Assembly (NCBI GenBank): GCA_029961685.1
Contig: JARWKL010000011.1
Span: forward strand, 2,544,501 to 2,608,500
Source of the DNA: Aristolochia californica
Taxonomy: Eukaryota; Streptophyta; Magnoliopsida; Piperales; Aristolochiaceae
Direction of reading: 5' to 3'
DNA length: 64,000 nucleotides
Shown: positions 1 through 10,441 of the stretch, in pieces
Layout: every line of letters starts with the position of its first letter
How positions within the stretch are numbered: position 1 is the stretch's first letter
The notes under the pieces: generated by a model
The model's database searches: none
What the model was told of the DNA's origin: nothing
Seen by the model: the letters and a program-made list of their open reading frames with translations, nothing else
Made by a program: the position numbers and the translations under genes

Positions 1-456
1 AACATATGGGGGATAGGAGGCGGGACAAAGGTTAGCTGCATCCACGTTTTGGGGGAGGGATAGGAGGAGGAGGCTCAAGGAAAAACCAAGAATGTCAAAT
101 AATATTTTTTCTCATAGAGAAAGACTACATATGGTATCATCTCAAGTAAAAGCTGTACAATTGGGTTTGGAGATAGAACAGACTCAAATGTAGGGTAGAC
201 CTAAGTATGGCAGGTTGGTTTGAGATAAATGAAGGAAACAAGATGAACAGTACCGTGAGTGTTTAAGAATTATGTGAAAACTGAAATCGGTATTTCATCT
301 TTATAGAAGAGCATGAATCGTCTTAACAAAGAATCCAGTATTTATGACTGCTACATTAACTAATATCAAATTATTCGGGAACCATTAATAAGGAAATGAC
401 AGTTAAACAAGCAAAAAAAGAAAAAGAAAAAATTCAGGATATTGTTCCAAACTGAC

Positions 457-1071
457 CTGGTCATTACTCTTCAATCTCCCTTTATAAACTCGACCAAATC
501 CACCCTGATGGAGCAGACAATCAGCACTGAAATCCTTGGTTGCAGCAGCCAGCTCACGCAATTTAAAAGTCTGAGCAGCAAAGGGCTCAAATCCATCTTT
601 GGAGTTACCCTTCAATTTCACTAAAACGTAGAGAGAGTGAGTGCGTATTCAACAACAAACAAAATTATCACATTAAACACAGATCCTAGGAGAAGGTGAT
701 TTCACCGGATCAGAGAAAGAACAACACCATTATTACTGCTACCCAATAATGCTTTCATCAAAACCATCATTTACTGTCTTGGTTTGTAGGAAATCATTTG
801 CGTGTGAAAAGCAGAGACCACGAAAAGAGGACCAGTTCTCTGCATAAGCTGCAGATGGGTACTCACCGTCCACTACGCGTTCGTTGTCGGCGCTTCTGAA
901 GGACAGCTCCGACAAGTCAGGAGTCCTCAATCCTTCGTAACTTTCCCTAGCACTAGAGGAGGGACTCAGGCAGGGTTCGGACGAGCTCTCTGAGAATTTC
1001 GAGCGCTCCGACGGCGTCCGGCAGCCTTGGTAGATCTCCGAGCTGGTCAACGCCGCGAAGAAGCCCCTCAT
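457..1071 (-). CDS. G1: PBS1-like RLCK-VII kinase homologue with doubled EIYxGxRTP leader, 3' part outside window
   Basis: Two exons are visible: exon 1 at 867-1071 (205 nt, ends GACG before a GTGAGT donor) and exon 2 at 457-620 (164 nt, between TTTTAG and GTCAGT). They join in phase 1 and give 123 codons. Exon 1 encodes a Ser-rich leader starting [17 protein letters not shown] with a second EGLRTPD motif. Exon 2 encodes the start of an RLCK-VII kinase domain ([14 protein letters not shown]) and the P-loop [10 protein letters not shown], whose first Gly is replaced by His. Positions 1-456 are intron 2; exons 3-5 must lie left of the window. An in-frame upstream ATG at 1182 exists, but the matching extension is stopped in G2, so the 1071 start is preferred. 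Closest to G4 by exon 2 and a shared intron 1 deletion. Catalytic state cannot be judged. Confidence 0.75.
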
Positions 1072-1462
1072 AGCGCCGGTAATTTCTCGGCAGATGAAAT
1101 GTGAGCAAGTCTGGGGAGCCCTATATGCTTTATGCTGGAGGCATTGAACCAGGGAGTTGACGTTTGGGAGCGGAATTTCCAAGAAGAGTCACGGAGAAGG
1201 ACATTCGCGGAAGCAATGACAACGTAATTACAGGAAAGAAAATGGAAAGAAAACGTTGATTAATTTTCGCTCGCGCTGATGTTTAACTGCAAAGAAGAAA
1301 ATGGAGAAAAGATAAGGAAAAAAGAATCACTACGCGGTTCCATAACCTCTTTCATTGTCGTTGATCTTTGATTTTTGGTGGTTTGACGGCTTAAATTACA
1401 CGAAAGAAAACGAAAAGAACAACCGGGCAAACACCTATTAAACAAAAAAGACATGTCTCCTT
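1072..1462 (-). promoter_or_regulatory. 5' flank of G1, interrupted upstream by copia-1
   Basis: This stretch is shared with the upstream flanks of G2, G4 and G5 (12731-13100, 25737-26100, 34231-34570), so it is likely the leader and proximal promoter of the family. In G1 the copia-1 element separates it from the rest of the conserved flank, which resumes at 7049. No clear TATA box is assigned. Confidence 0.45.
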
Positions 1463-2288
1463 TGTCACCGATTATACAAATCAAATTATACCTAGGAACA
1501 AAAATTAAATACATAGATTTAAGTGGTTCACCTAGATCAGGCTACGTCCACAGTTGCTGTTGATAATTCTTTATAAGGAATATAGTTCAGTATTTATAAT
1601 TTCCTTTCCATATAATCCATATATTAATCTACCACTGCAGATAAATAAATACAATTTGTAAAAGGAACAATGTAACTTGTATTAAGATCCTGAGACTCGT
1701 CGACGACCAAATAACACCGGTCAGAAACAACACGAAACAAATAGCACACGGTCAGTAATAAAACGAACCAGACAACGCCTCGGTGGAGGCGTTCATTCTT
1801 CCTCTCCTTCATTCTCTCCCTCTACACTAAGGATACAATGCCCTTCTTCCTTATCTGGTCTCTCTCACTTTACACCGAGGATAGAGACGCCCAACGAAAG
1901 GAATCACGCAGCATCGAAGCAACATAACGACGGCAAGTAGAAAGCTCTGTTTCTGGTGCAATGTCTTGGTGGGAAAGGAAGTGGTTTCTCACTGTATCGG
2001 TCGCACAATAGCTTCTCACTCGAAGCACGAAGATTTCTCTCTCTCTGAAAATCAATCATTCAAAGAGCTTCACCGGAAAAATCCGAACCTGTTTCTGTTT
2101 CTCTCGTTTTTCTTTCTCTCTCACATTGTCGAAAACTCACAACAGGATAATAGAATCATTGGGAGGAGGGAGATATGAAATAAGAGTAAGGTTTAATGAG
2201 GTTGAGTGTTCCACACACCAACCTCATAAAGAAAACCAAAAATTCCCTACATATCCTTTGACTATTCAAACTTGGGGATTCCTTAACA
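1463..2288 (-). repeat. Copia-1 3' LTR
   Basis: Aligns along its length with 6220-7048; the first few bases are diverged (TGTCACC against TGATAGG). On the minus strand it directly follows the polypurine tract. Confidence 0.85.
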
Positions 2289-2415
2289 ATCTCCCATTTA
2301 AATACTGATATCAATCTGTCTTCACACATATCAATGCAGCAACTTTAACTAGGTCTCTTCATTCTTGCAGGCCAATTGAAGCTGAACATAGCTTCAGTTT
2401 ATCAATAGTCACCGG

Positions 2416-5400
2416 CTATGTTAGCATGTCTGCAAGATTCTTGTTACCTTGGATCTTCTTCAGCGTTACCACCTCATCCTCTAACAAAGATCTGATGAAA
2501 TGATAACGAAGACCAATGTGTTTGGTTCTAGAATGAAATGTAGAATTTTTTCCCAGATGTATCGCACTCTTACTGTCACTGTGCAAGGCATTCATCCTTT
2601 GCTCGAAACCAAGCTCGGTTAACAATCCTTGAAGCCATATCATCTCTTTACTAGCTTCTGTTATAGCTATATATTCAGCTTCAGCGGTGGATAATGCAAC
2701 AATCTTCTGTATCTGCGACATCCAACTAACAACTGTTGTGCTCACGGTAAACACATAAGCAGTGGTGCTTCTCCGATGATCAACTTATGTTGCAAAATTT
2801 GCATCTGTGTACCCTTGCACTTGCAATTCACCTTTGCCAAAGTGCAAACACTTATCTGTGGTGCCACACAGATATATCAAGAACCACTTTACTGCCTTCC
2901 AGTGGGTCTCACCTGGGTTTGACATAAATCTGCTAACGACACCCACTGCATGACCAATATCTGGTCTCGTACAAACCATTGCATAAATCAAACTACCAAT
3001 AGCTGAGGCATAGGGAACCTTATCCATGAGCTCTCTCTCTTCTTCCGTGTGAGGAGACTGATCCTTGGATAGACATAAGTGTTTGTCCAAGGGTGTGCCA
3101 ACTAGTTTGGCATTGCTCATGTTGAATCTCTGCAAAACACGAGTGATGTACTCTGCTTGAGATAATTGTAATACTCCACTTTGCTTATCTCTTGTGATTT
3201 GCATTCTGAGAATCTTCTTAGCTGGACCCAAATCCTTCATGTCAAATTCTTTTGACAAGCTACTAACATATCATCGACATAAAGTAGCAAAATTTTATAA
3301 CTGGATGTGTACCTTTTGAAGTAGCAACAGTGATCGGCATTGCACTTCTGGAAACCTTCCTTATGCATGAAACTGTCAAACTTCCTTTACCACTGTCTTG
3401 GAGCCTGTTTCAAACCATATAAGCTCTTTTGGAGTTTGCACACCATATTCTCTGAGAAACCTTCTGGTTGATGCATATATATCTCCTCATCCAAGTCTCC
3501 GTGAAGAAACGCAGTTTTCACATCTAACTGCTCTAGATAGAGATCTTCAATGGCAACAATGCTCAACACTGTTCTGATAGTGGTGAGCTTCACAACGGGA
3601 GAGAAGATGTCAGTATAATCGATTCCTTCTTTCTGTTGGAATCCTTTGACAACCAATCGGGCTTTGTATCTCTTAGAGCCATCGTGCTCCTCTTTTACCC
3701 GATACACCCATTTGTTATGGAGGGCCTTCTTCCCTATGGGTAACTCAACTAGTTCCCATGTCTGGTTGGAGATTAGAGAATTCATCTCATCTTTAGTCTG
3801 ACATGCCTCTTCATAGCATTCAGGTTTTCTTCCATCAGTTAACAGTAGATAATTGATGTATCTCCTATTAGGCACATGAGGTCGAGAAGATCTTCTCAAT
3901 ATCGGAGTTGGAACAGGGGATTGTGATATGTCGGACTGGTGTGCACTATTCTGTTCAACATATTCCTTTGTCTGAGGGCTTGCTACAGAATCATCTGGGA
4001 CATCATCCACATCTGCATATACTGACTCACTTTCTACTGAGTTACTGTCATCTGCAGTGTCTGTCCTTGTACATCACCTTTTCACTGAAAATCACATCTC
4101 TATTGCGGATCACCTTTTTGTTTTCATCATCCCATATGCGATATCCAAATTCATCCTCGCCATAACCGAGGAAGGTACATTTCTTGGATTTGGGATCAAG
4201 CTTATTCTTGCCTTGATCACTGATATGTACATACGCCATACAACCGAAAACTTTAAGGTGTGAGAGTCTTACTTCTTTTTCGCTCCATACCTCTTCTGGT
4301 ATTTTGTATTCCAGTGGAACCGATGGACCTCGGTTGATCGAATAAGCTGCTGTGTTGACTGCTTCTGTCCAGAAGTGCTTTGGTAGGCCTGACTGCATAA
4401 GCATACTTCTGGCTCTCTCAGTCAAAGTTTTGTTCATACGCTCAGCTACACCATTGTGCTGAGGTGTACCTGGCACGGTTCTCTCCATGCAGATCCCATG
4501 ATCATAATAGAACTTTTTGAATCTGGTGTCTTCATATTCACCACCATTATCAGTTCTCAGCCTTTTGATCTTAAGCCCTGTTTCATTTTCAACAATGACT
4601 TTCCATCTTCTGAAGATATCAAACACTTCTGACTTTAAGAAATAAACCCATATCTTCCGTGAATGATCATCGATGAATGTCACGAAGTAGTGTTTTCCAC
4701 CAATGGATAAAACAGTTGTTCGCCCCCAAACATCAGAATGAACGAGCTCTAGCCTTTCCTTCTTCAGAGCTCTGTCATGTGTCTGAAAGCTAACTCTCTT
4801 CTGCTTTCCAAGTATGCAATCCTCGCACATATCAATTTCTATTGACTGTAGCTCTAATAGTTTCCCCATGGAATGCATAATCTTCATTCCTTTCTCACTC
4901 ATGTGGCCAAGTCTCTGGTGCCACAGGTTGGAACCTTGGTTGCTTGCTGCAGTAGCAATGGAACAACATGCTTGTGCTGTCATGTAGAGAGTACCACTCT
5001 TCTTTCCTTGTGCAACCACCAATACACCCTTCGCAATCTTCCAATCATCACCATGGAAGGTCGTGGTGTAGCCTTCACTTGTTAGCTGCCCTACTGAGAT
5101 TAAGTTCTTTCTCAGGTCGAGAATGTGCCTGACATTTTTCAGCTCCCATACAGACCCATTCAACTGGATCTTCACTACACCTTTGCCTACAATATCGCAC
5201 GGTTGATCATCACAGAGATATACCTTACCAAGGTTCTTGGACACATATTTCTTGAAGAGTTCTTTCTGCGAGGTAGCATGGAACGATGCTCCAGAGTCTA
5301 ATACCCAATACTCCTCCTTGCTCTCTAGAGAGCATATCAATGCAACATCATTCCCTGAGGAGGAAGCAACATTTGCTTCTACCTTCGGCTCCTGATCCTT

Positions 5401-6178
5401 CGGTGCACTATTACACTGCCTTCGGTAGTGCCCGTTTTCCCGCAGTTCCAACACTTGACACTTGAGTTCTGAGGTCTGTTTGGGTTTCTTGATTGGGACC
5501 TTCTATTCTGAGAAGTGCCTCGATGAGTTGACCTTCCAAGTCTAATTTCTCTAGTTCTTCCTCTTGTCTCTGTAGACAATGCTAAAGAAATCGTCCCTTC
5601 ACCCGCCGATTTTCTTCTGATCTCTTCACTAAGAACTAGAACATGTACATCATTGAATTTTAACTTATTGCTTCCTGACGAGCTACTGCTGTAATAGTGG
5701 CATTCCAACTCTCTGGCAGGGAAGACAAAAGTATTAATGCATGTACCTCATCATCAAATTCAATTTCAACTGAACTCAATTGGGTTGTAATGATATTGAG
5801 TTCATTGATATGTTGAGCTACTGATGCTCCTTCCGTCATCCGCAAATTGAACAGTCGCCTCATCAAATGCATCTTATTTGAGGCTGACGGCTTCTTGTAT
5901 ATATTGGTGAGAGCCTTCATGAGACCTATTGTGGTCTTCTCTTTTGCTATGTTAAATGCAACATTGCGGGATAACGGCAGTCGGATAAATCCAAGGGCTT
6001 TCCTATTAAGGAGGTTCCACTCTTCATCCTTTATACTGTCTGGTTTCACTCCATCAAACGGTATGTATAATTTTTTTTGATACAGATAATCCTCTATCTG
6101 TATTTTCCAAAAACCAAAATCCGCCCCATTGAACTTTTTAATCTTTAACTTCCCTTCATCTGTAGCCATTGCTCCCAC
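2416..6178 (-). pseudogene. Copia-1 gag-pol polyprotein, frameshifted
   Basis: The coding region begins at 6178 with a gag domain (UBN2-type, DFGFWKIQIEDYL). A CCHC-like knuckle region follows (CWNCGKTG, 5379-5708), then a protease with VLDSGASFH. The integrase has WHQRLGH, the zinc-finger region, and the DDE core (HSDVWG, RTDNGGEYE). The reverse transcriptase (3387-4010) carries [18 protein letters not shown] and [10 protein letters not shown], and RNase H ends at ADMLT (2416-2754). The frame is broken near 5660-5710, 5380-5450, 4010-4050, 3260-3390 and 2755-2785, so no single polyprotein can be made. The overall order and conserved residues leave no doubt about the family. Confidence 0.9.
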
Positions 6179-6219
6179 TCAAATTTGACTTTCTGTATAA
6201 CCTAGTTCTTATACCAATT

Positions 6220-7048
6220 TGATAGGATTATACAAATCAAATTATACCTAGGGAGCAAAAATTAAATACACAGATTTAACGTGGTTCACCCAAATCGGGC
6301 TACGTCCACAACTGCTATTGATAATTCTTTATAGGGAATATAGTTCAGTGTTTACAATTTCCTATCCATAAAATCCGTATATTAATCTACCACTGTAGAT
6401 AAATAAATACGGATCTGTAAAAGGAACAATGTAACCTGTATGAAGATCTTGAGACTTGCTGACGCCCAAATAGCACCGGTCAGAAACAACACGAAACAAA
6501 CAACACCCGGTCAATAATAAAACGAACCAGACAACGCCTCTGCGGCGGCGTTCGTTCTTCCTCTCCTCCGCTCTCTCCCTCTACATTGAGGATAAAACAC
6601 CCTTCTTCCTTCTCTGGTCTCTCTCACTCTACACTGAGGATAGAGACGCCCAACGAAAGGAATCACACAGCGTCGGAGCAACACAACGACGACAAGTAGA
6701 AAGCTCTGTTTCTGAAGCAACATCTTGGCTGGAAAGGAAGTGGTTTCTCACTGTATCGGTCGCACAATAGCTTCTCAATCGAAGCACGAAGATTTCTCTC
6801 TCTCTCTGAAAATTAATCCTTCAAAGAGCTTCACCGAAAAATCCGAACCTGTTTTTGTTTCTCTCGTTTTTCTTTCTCTCTCACACTGTCTAAAAATCAC
6901 AACGAGATAATAGAATCATCAGGAGGAGGGAGATATGAAATAAGAGTAAGGTTTAATGAGGTTGAGTGTTCCACACGCCAACCTCATAAAGAAAACCAAA
7001 AATTCTTTATATATCCCTTGCCTATTCAAACTCGGGGATTTCCTAACA
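6220..7048 (-). repeat. Copia-1 5' LTR
   Basis: 829-bp LTR (TG...CA on the plus strand) matching 1463-2288. The primer binding site lies immediately to its left. Confidence 0.85.
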
Positions 7049-7735
7049 CTTGCTTCTTCGATTTCGTTCACTGCTCATTTATGTTTATTCTCTTTCATTA
7101 ATTCTTATCGTTCTCTCTTCAATTTCCTCTCTCTATTTGCTCTTCTCTGTTGTTGTCCTTCTGGTTAATCTATCTTAGCTTTCCAAATATTGCTTCTCGG
7201 ATTTTTGGTATTAAGAGATGCTCGGTTATTGCTGCTTAGGATAGTATGCGAAGTGGAAGCCGACTGTGATAGAGTTGTTTGAAGATGGGTTCGAGTGGGA
7301 ATCGGACTTCCTTAATTGAGTGTTCTAATAGATTGTGCTCATCAAATTAAGAGAATTTTTGAGATATTCTCAATTTTTTTATAATATAAACTATAAACGT
7401 TATTGCGTGATCACAGTTATAGCAAGGAGTAATTATGAGTGGCGCTACTGCTTCTATTGCTCGACGATCTACTCCTGTATGATGAACGACATAAATGCGC
7501 TGCTCCACTACTTTCAGTGCAAATTAATTGCACGCAAAGAACAACAAGTTTCTTCACTGATTCATTTCATTTCCTTGGTTTTTCTATTTTATTGTTTTCA
7601 ATCTCTTTTTTATCTAATTCAATACCTTTTCAGGATTTTTTGCCTGGTGTTTCATTTCGTTTCACAAACCCCCCTTAACCACAAACCTCGGTGGTTGAAA
7701 CATATAAACTTCAAAGGTCGCCATTGAGAAAAATA
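7049..7735 (+). repeat. Conserved upstream block of the kinase units (unit 1 copy)
   Basis: This pyrimidine-rich, leader-like stretch recurs at 13195-13860, 26160-26870 and, split by copia-3, at 34565-34684 plus 38905-39480. It contains a short plus-strand frame beginning MSGATA in unit 2 and MGGAAASSIARSTP in unit 5. That frame is broken differently in each copy (here by a stop after ARRSTPV). I do not recognise a protein. It could be a decayed first exon of a divergent gene, or a transcribed leader. It ends where the copia relic begins. Confidence 0.5.
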
Positions 7736-7739
7736 TTTT

Positions 7740-8160
7740 TAACATGAAGTTGATATCAAGACTAATTAGAAATTGTGACATAAGAAATTAGTAGTCTTAC
7801 AAAGTTGAGTTTACTAATCAAAGGAAGAAGAAGTTTCCACGTAATCGATGTCATAAGTTTGATTACACCTTCTAGCAACCAATCTAGTTTTCAATTGGGA
7901 AATAGATCAATTTGGATTGTGTTTTATTGTAAATATCATATAACCCACCTGTAGAGAAGTGAAATAATGTCCTATTAGCATAAATAATTGTCATCTCCTC
8001 TATGAGAGCTCTCCAACTTGGGTACTTCAAAGCATTAACATAATCCCTGCCTCGTATTACCCTATTAAGATAAGTGGTAGCTACGGAAGTTTTGATTAAA
8101 ATTTATTTTTTTAATAAAAACTCTATAAAAAAATTCAAGAACATTATTTAAAATAATTAA
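7740..8160 (-). pseudogene. Old copia reverse-transcriptase relic (unit 1 copy)
   Basis: On the minus strand it reads as the N-terminal part of a copia reverse transcriptase (ALKYPSWRALIEEM and FPIEN-like words), with stops. The same relic occurs at 13860-16560 (split), 27010-27900 and 39600-40560, in the same position relative to each kinase gene, so it inserted before the segmental duplications. Here and in unit 2 the C-terminal 0.6 kb of the relic is deleted. Confidence 0.65.
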
Positions 8161-8913
8161 GAAGAAGCTTAGTTTAAGTAGAAAATGCTTTTCCCACTCT
8201 CACAAAACGTCTTCGGGGAATAGTGAAAGATCAGACGATAAAATCCTGAATTATTTTAAAATTAAAAATCCTTACACGGGTAAGAAACAATAATGGTAGT
8301 TTGACTTAGTTCAGAGACAATGGCCCGAACCCCCCTATAAATAGAGAAAGAAGAAGGAAAACAAAAAAAAATTATAAAGACGGAAACTCAAAAAACTCTG
8401 ATTTCATGTTATTGTTACTCTCAGTTTCATCCAGCCTTTTATTTGTGTAAATGGGATGAACTTGAAAGCACAAATATGGGATTTGCACTCTCCACTCTAT
8501 TAGCATGCACTGGGAAATATAAAAAACTTCATGAGAAAGATAAATAACTTTTTTTTTACCATATATTATTTTGTAAAGACACTTACACTTGCAGCTTATT
8601 GAGAAAGCATTACAAAAACTAGGCATTGGAAACTAATGCCTAGTCTCAGTCATGTTAGTACAAACCATTCAGAAAGTTGAGATTTTCTGTCAGTACTAGT
8701 AAAATTTTCAGCTACTTGACCATTGCTAATTCAGATATCAAAATTTATTTTTAAAGAACTCCGATTGAAAAAATTCTTATTGTGTTGGAAACTAGACTTA
8801 AAGATCTTTCAGACATAATATAATATACTATATGGACAGACATAATATAATATACTATACAGAATATTGTGTTGAGAAATCAAATGAAAACTACGCATTG
8901 GGAACTAATAAGA
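8161..8913. repeat. Non-coding segment shared between units, with a perfect 10-bp hairpin
   Basis: Matches 16561-17330 closely, and parts of 27900-28440, 40570-41080 and 43270-43520. No coding signal. Near 8620-8646 lies an inverted repeat: ACTAGGCATT, a 7-nt spacer, then AATGCCTAGT. The same hairpin occurs at about 17038-17064, but is absent from units 4 and 5, where other sequence occupies this point. Confidence 0.5.
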
Positions 8914-9790
8914 CTCAAGGGAAGAGTTGGATTCAATGGCTATAAACCAAGTCTGGGATCTTGTTGAATTGCCTAAAGGGGGGATGACCATTGGCTGTAA
9001 ATGGGTTTTTAAAACCAAAAGAAACTCTTTAGGCAATATTGAAAGATATAATGCAAGACTTATAGCCAAATGATTTACTCGACAAGAAGGAATTGATTAT
9101 CATGATACTTCTCTCCTGTATCAAAGAAGGATTCATTTCAAATAATCATGGCATTGGTAGCTCATTATGATATGGAGTTACATCAAATGGATATGAAAAT
9201 GACTTTCCTCAATGGAGACCTAGAAGAAGAGGTTTATATGAAACAACCTGAAGGTTTTATTTCAGAGGTGAATGATCACTTGGTTTGTATACTTAAGAAA
9301 TCTATATATGGACTAAAATAAACCTCCCGTTAATGGTATTTAAAATTCCACGATGTTATTTCTTCATTTTGTTTTACGGAGAATATCATGGATCAATGTA
9401 TATACCATAAGGTTAGTGGGAGCAAAATAATTTTCCTAGTCCTATATGTAGATGATATTCTACTTGTTTCAAGTGATTTAGGATTACTTCATGAGATCAA
9501 ACGATTTCTCTCGATGAAATTTGATATGAAAGATATGGGCGAATCTTCTTATGTCATAGGCATAAAGATTGATAGAGACAAATCCCAAGGGACATTAGGA
9601 TTGTCTTAAGAAACCTATATCAAAAAAATTTTAGAAAGATATTGTATGAATAATTGCCCATCTGGTGTTGCACCTATTGTGAAAGGTGACAAATTGAATT
9701 TGGAACAAGGTCCACGAAATAATTTAGAGAGAGAACAAATGATCATCTAGAAGTGATTGGATATTCAAACTCTGATTTTGTTGGTTGCTT
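8914..9790 (+). pseudogene. Copia reverse-transcriptase fragment
   Basis: Plus-strand reading gives an RT core in pieces: WVFKTKRNS, ARLIAK followed by a stop, ELHQMDMKMTFLNGDLEEEVYMKQ, KKSIYGLK followed by a stop, and then a clean frame 9388-9609 with LYVDDILLVSS and FDMKDMGESSYVIGIKI. No LTRs are visible, so it is a truncated fragment. The paralogous stretches at 17280-17330 and 43490-43530 continue without it, which places the insertion after GGAACTAATAAGACT at 8913. Confidence 0.8.
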
Positions 9791-9794
9791 CATT

Positions 9795-10441
9795 ATGATA
9801 AGAGCAGGACATTTCCACTCACTCCTAGTTGTGGGGATCATTAAAAAAACTCTTCCAGTGGGAAGTTTGTAATGAAGTGCATCCGGTTATCTTGGGTTGC
9901 TTCTTGTTGCCTTGCTTAAGTGAAGCCATTGTTGAGGTCACGGTCGATATATTTGAGATTTAAAGTAGGACCCCCATCCCCATCTAGGCCATTGACCTCA
10001 TGTGACTCTGTCTCATGTCCTTATACTTCAAATACACTTACAAAGTTATTGAATTAGGATGGAAACATGAAATAAAATAAGAAATGGAAATAGAAAACAT
10101 AGTATATAATATTATAGGAAATACTAAATTAAAAATCATAATAGAAACACTTGAATAACTTCTCTAAATAATAGTAAACAACCAAGAATTTTTTTTGAAA
10201 TAAAAATACACTTACTCATATGATTTAATCTAAAGGTTTCTTGGAAATGTGTACCCTAAGAAAAAAGAACACTCATAAACTATTCACACAGATTCTACTT
10301 CCTCTTAGTTCTGTGATTTATTTCTAACACTTCCAAGCAAAGGACATTGCTGAAATGATCAAATAAGCAGGAAGATTGCTGAAAAAAAACTCTTTAACCT
10401 GTTTTCAGTTCAGTCCTGTGTTTTAGTTCCTTTCATACTCA
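9795..10441. repeat. Start of duplication unit 2 and 3' flank of G2
   Basis: Positions 9795-10130 match 30240-30520, and from about 9957 onward also 17957-18170. This marks the left boundary of a duplicated unit. The rest up to the G2 stop is AT-rich 3' flank shared with 19280-19460, 22985-23148 and 31320-31490. No gene is seen. Confidence 0.55.

Larger units (their letters stand above)
1463..7048 (-). mobile_element. Copia-1: near-complete Ty1-copia LTR retrotransposon
   Basis: Two LTRs of about 826 and 829 bp (1463-2288 and 6220-7048) begin TG and end CA on the plus strand. They flank an internal region that encodes, on the minus strand, gag, zinc knuckle, protease, integrase, reverse transcriptase and RNase H in copia order. 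A primer binding site resembling the initiator tRNA-Met complement (TGGTATAAGA) lies three bases inside the right-hand LTR. A polypurine tract (AAATGGGAGAT) abuts the left-hand LTR. The flanking five bases do not match, so no target-site duplication is claimed. The insertion lies in the upstream flank of G1; the paralogous flanks of G2 and G4 are empty here. Confidence 0.9.

Noticed and set aside
442..624. Plus-strand 60-codon frames opposite each kinase exon 2 (also at 12080, 21434, 25044)
   Set aside because: They are antisense shadows of the P-loop exon: conserved only because the exon is conserved, with no splice or start context of their own.
739..1182. Single long minus-strand frame from an upstream ATG through exon 1 into intron 1 as a stand-alone protein
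   Set aside because: The part beyond the GTGAGT donor is not conserved as protein, and the upstream extension is stopped in G2. The spliced model agrees in phase across all copies.
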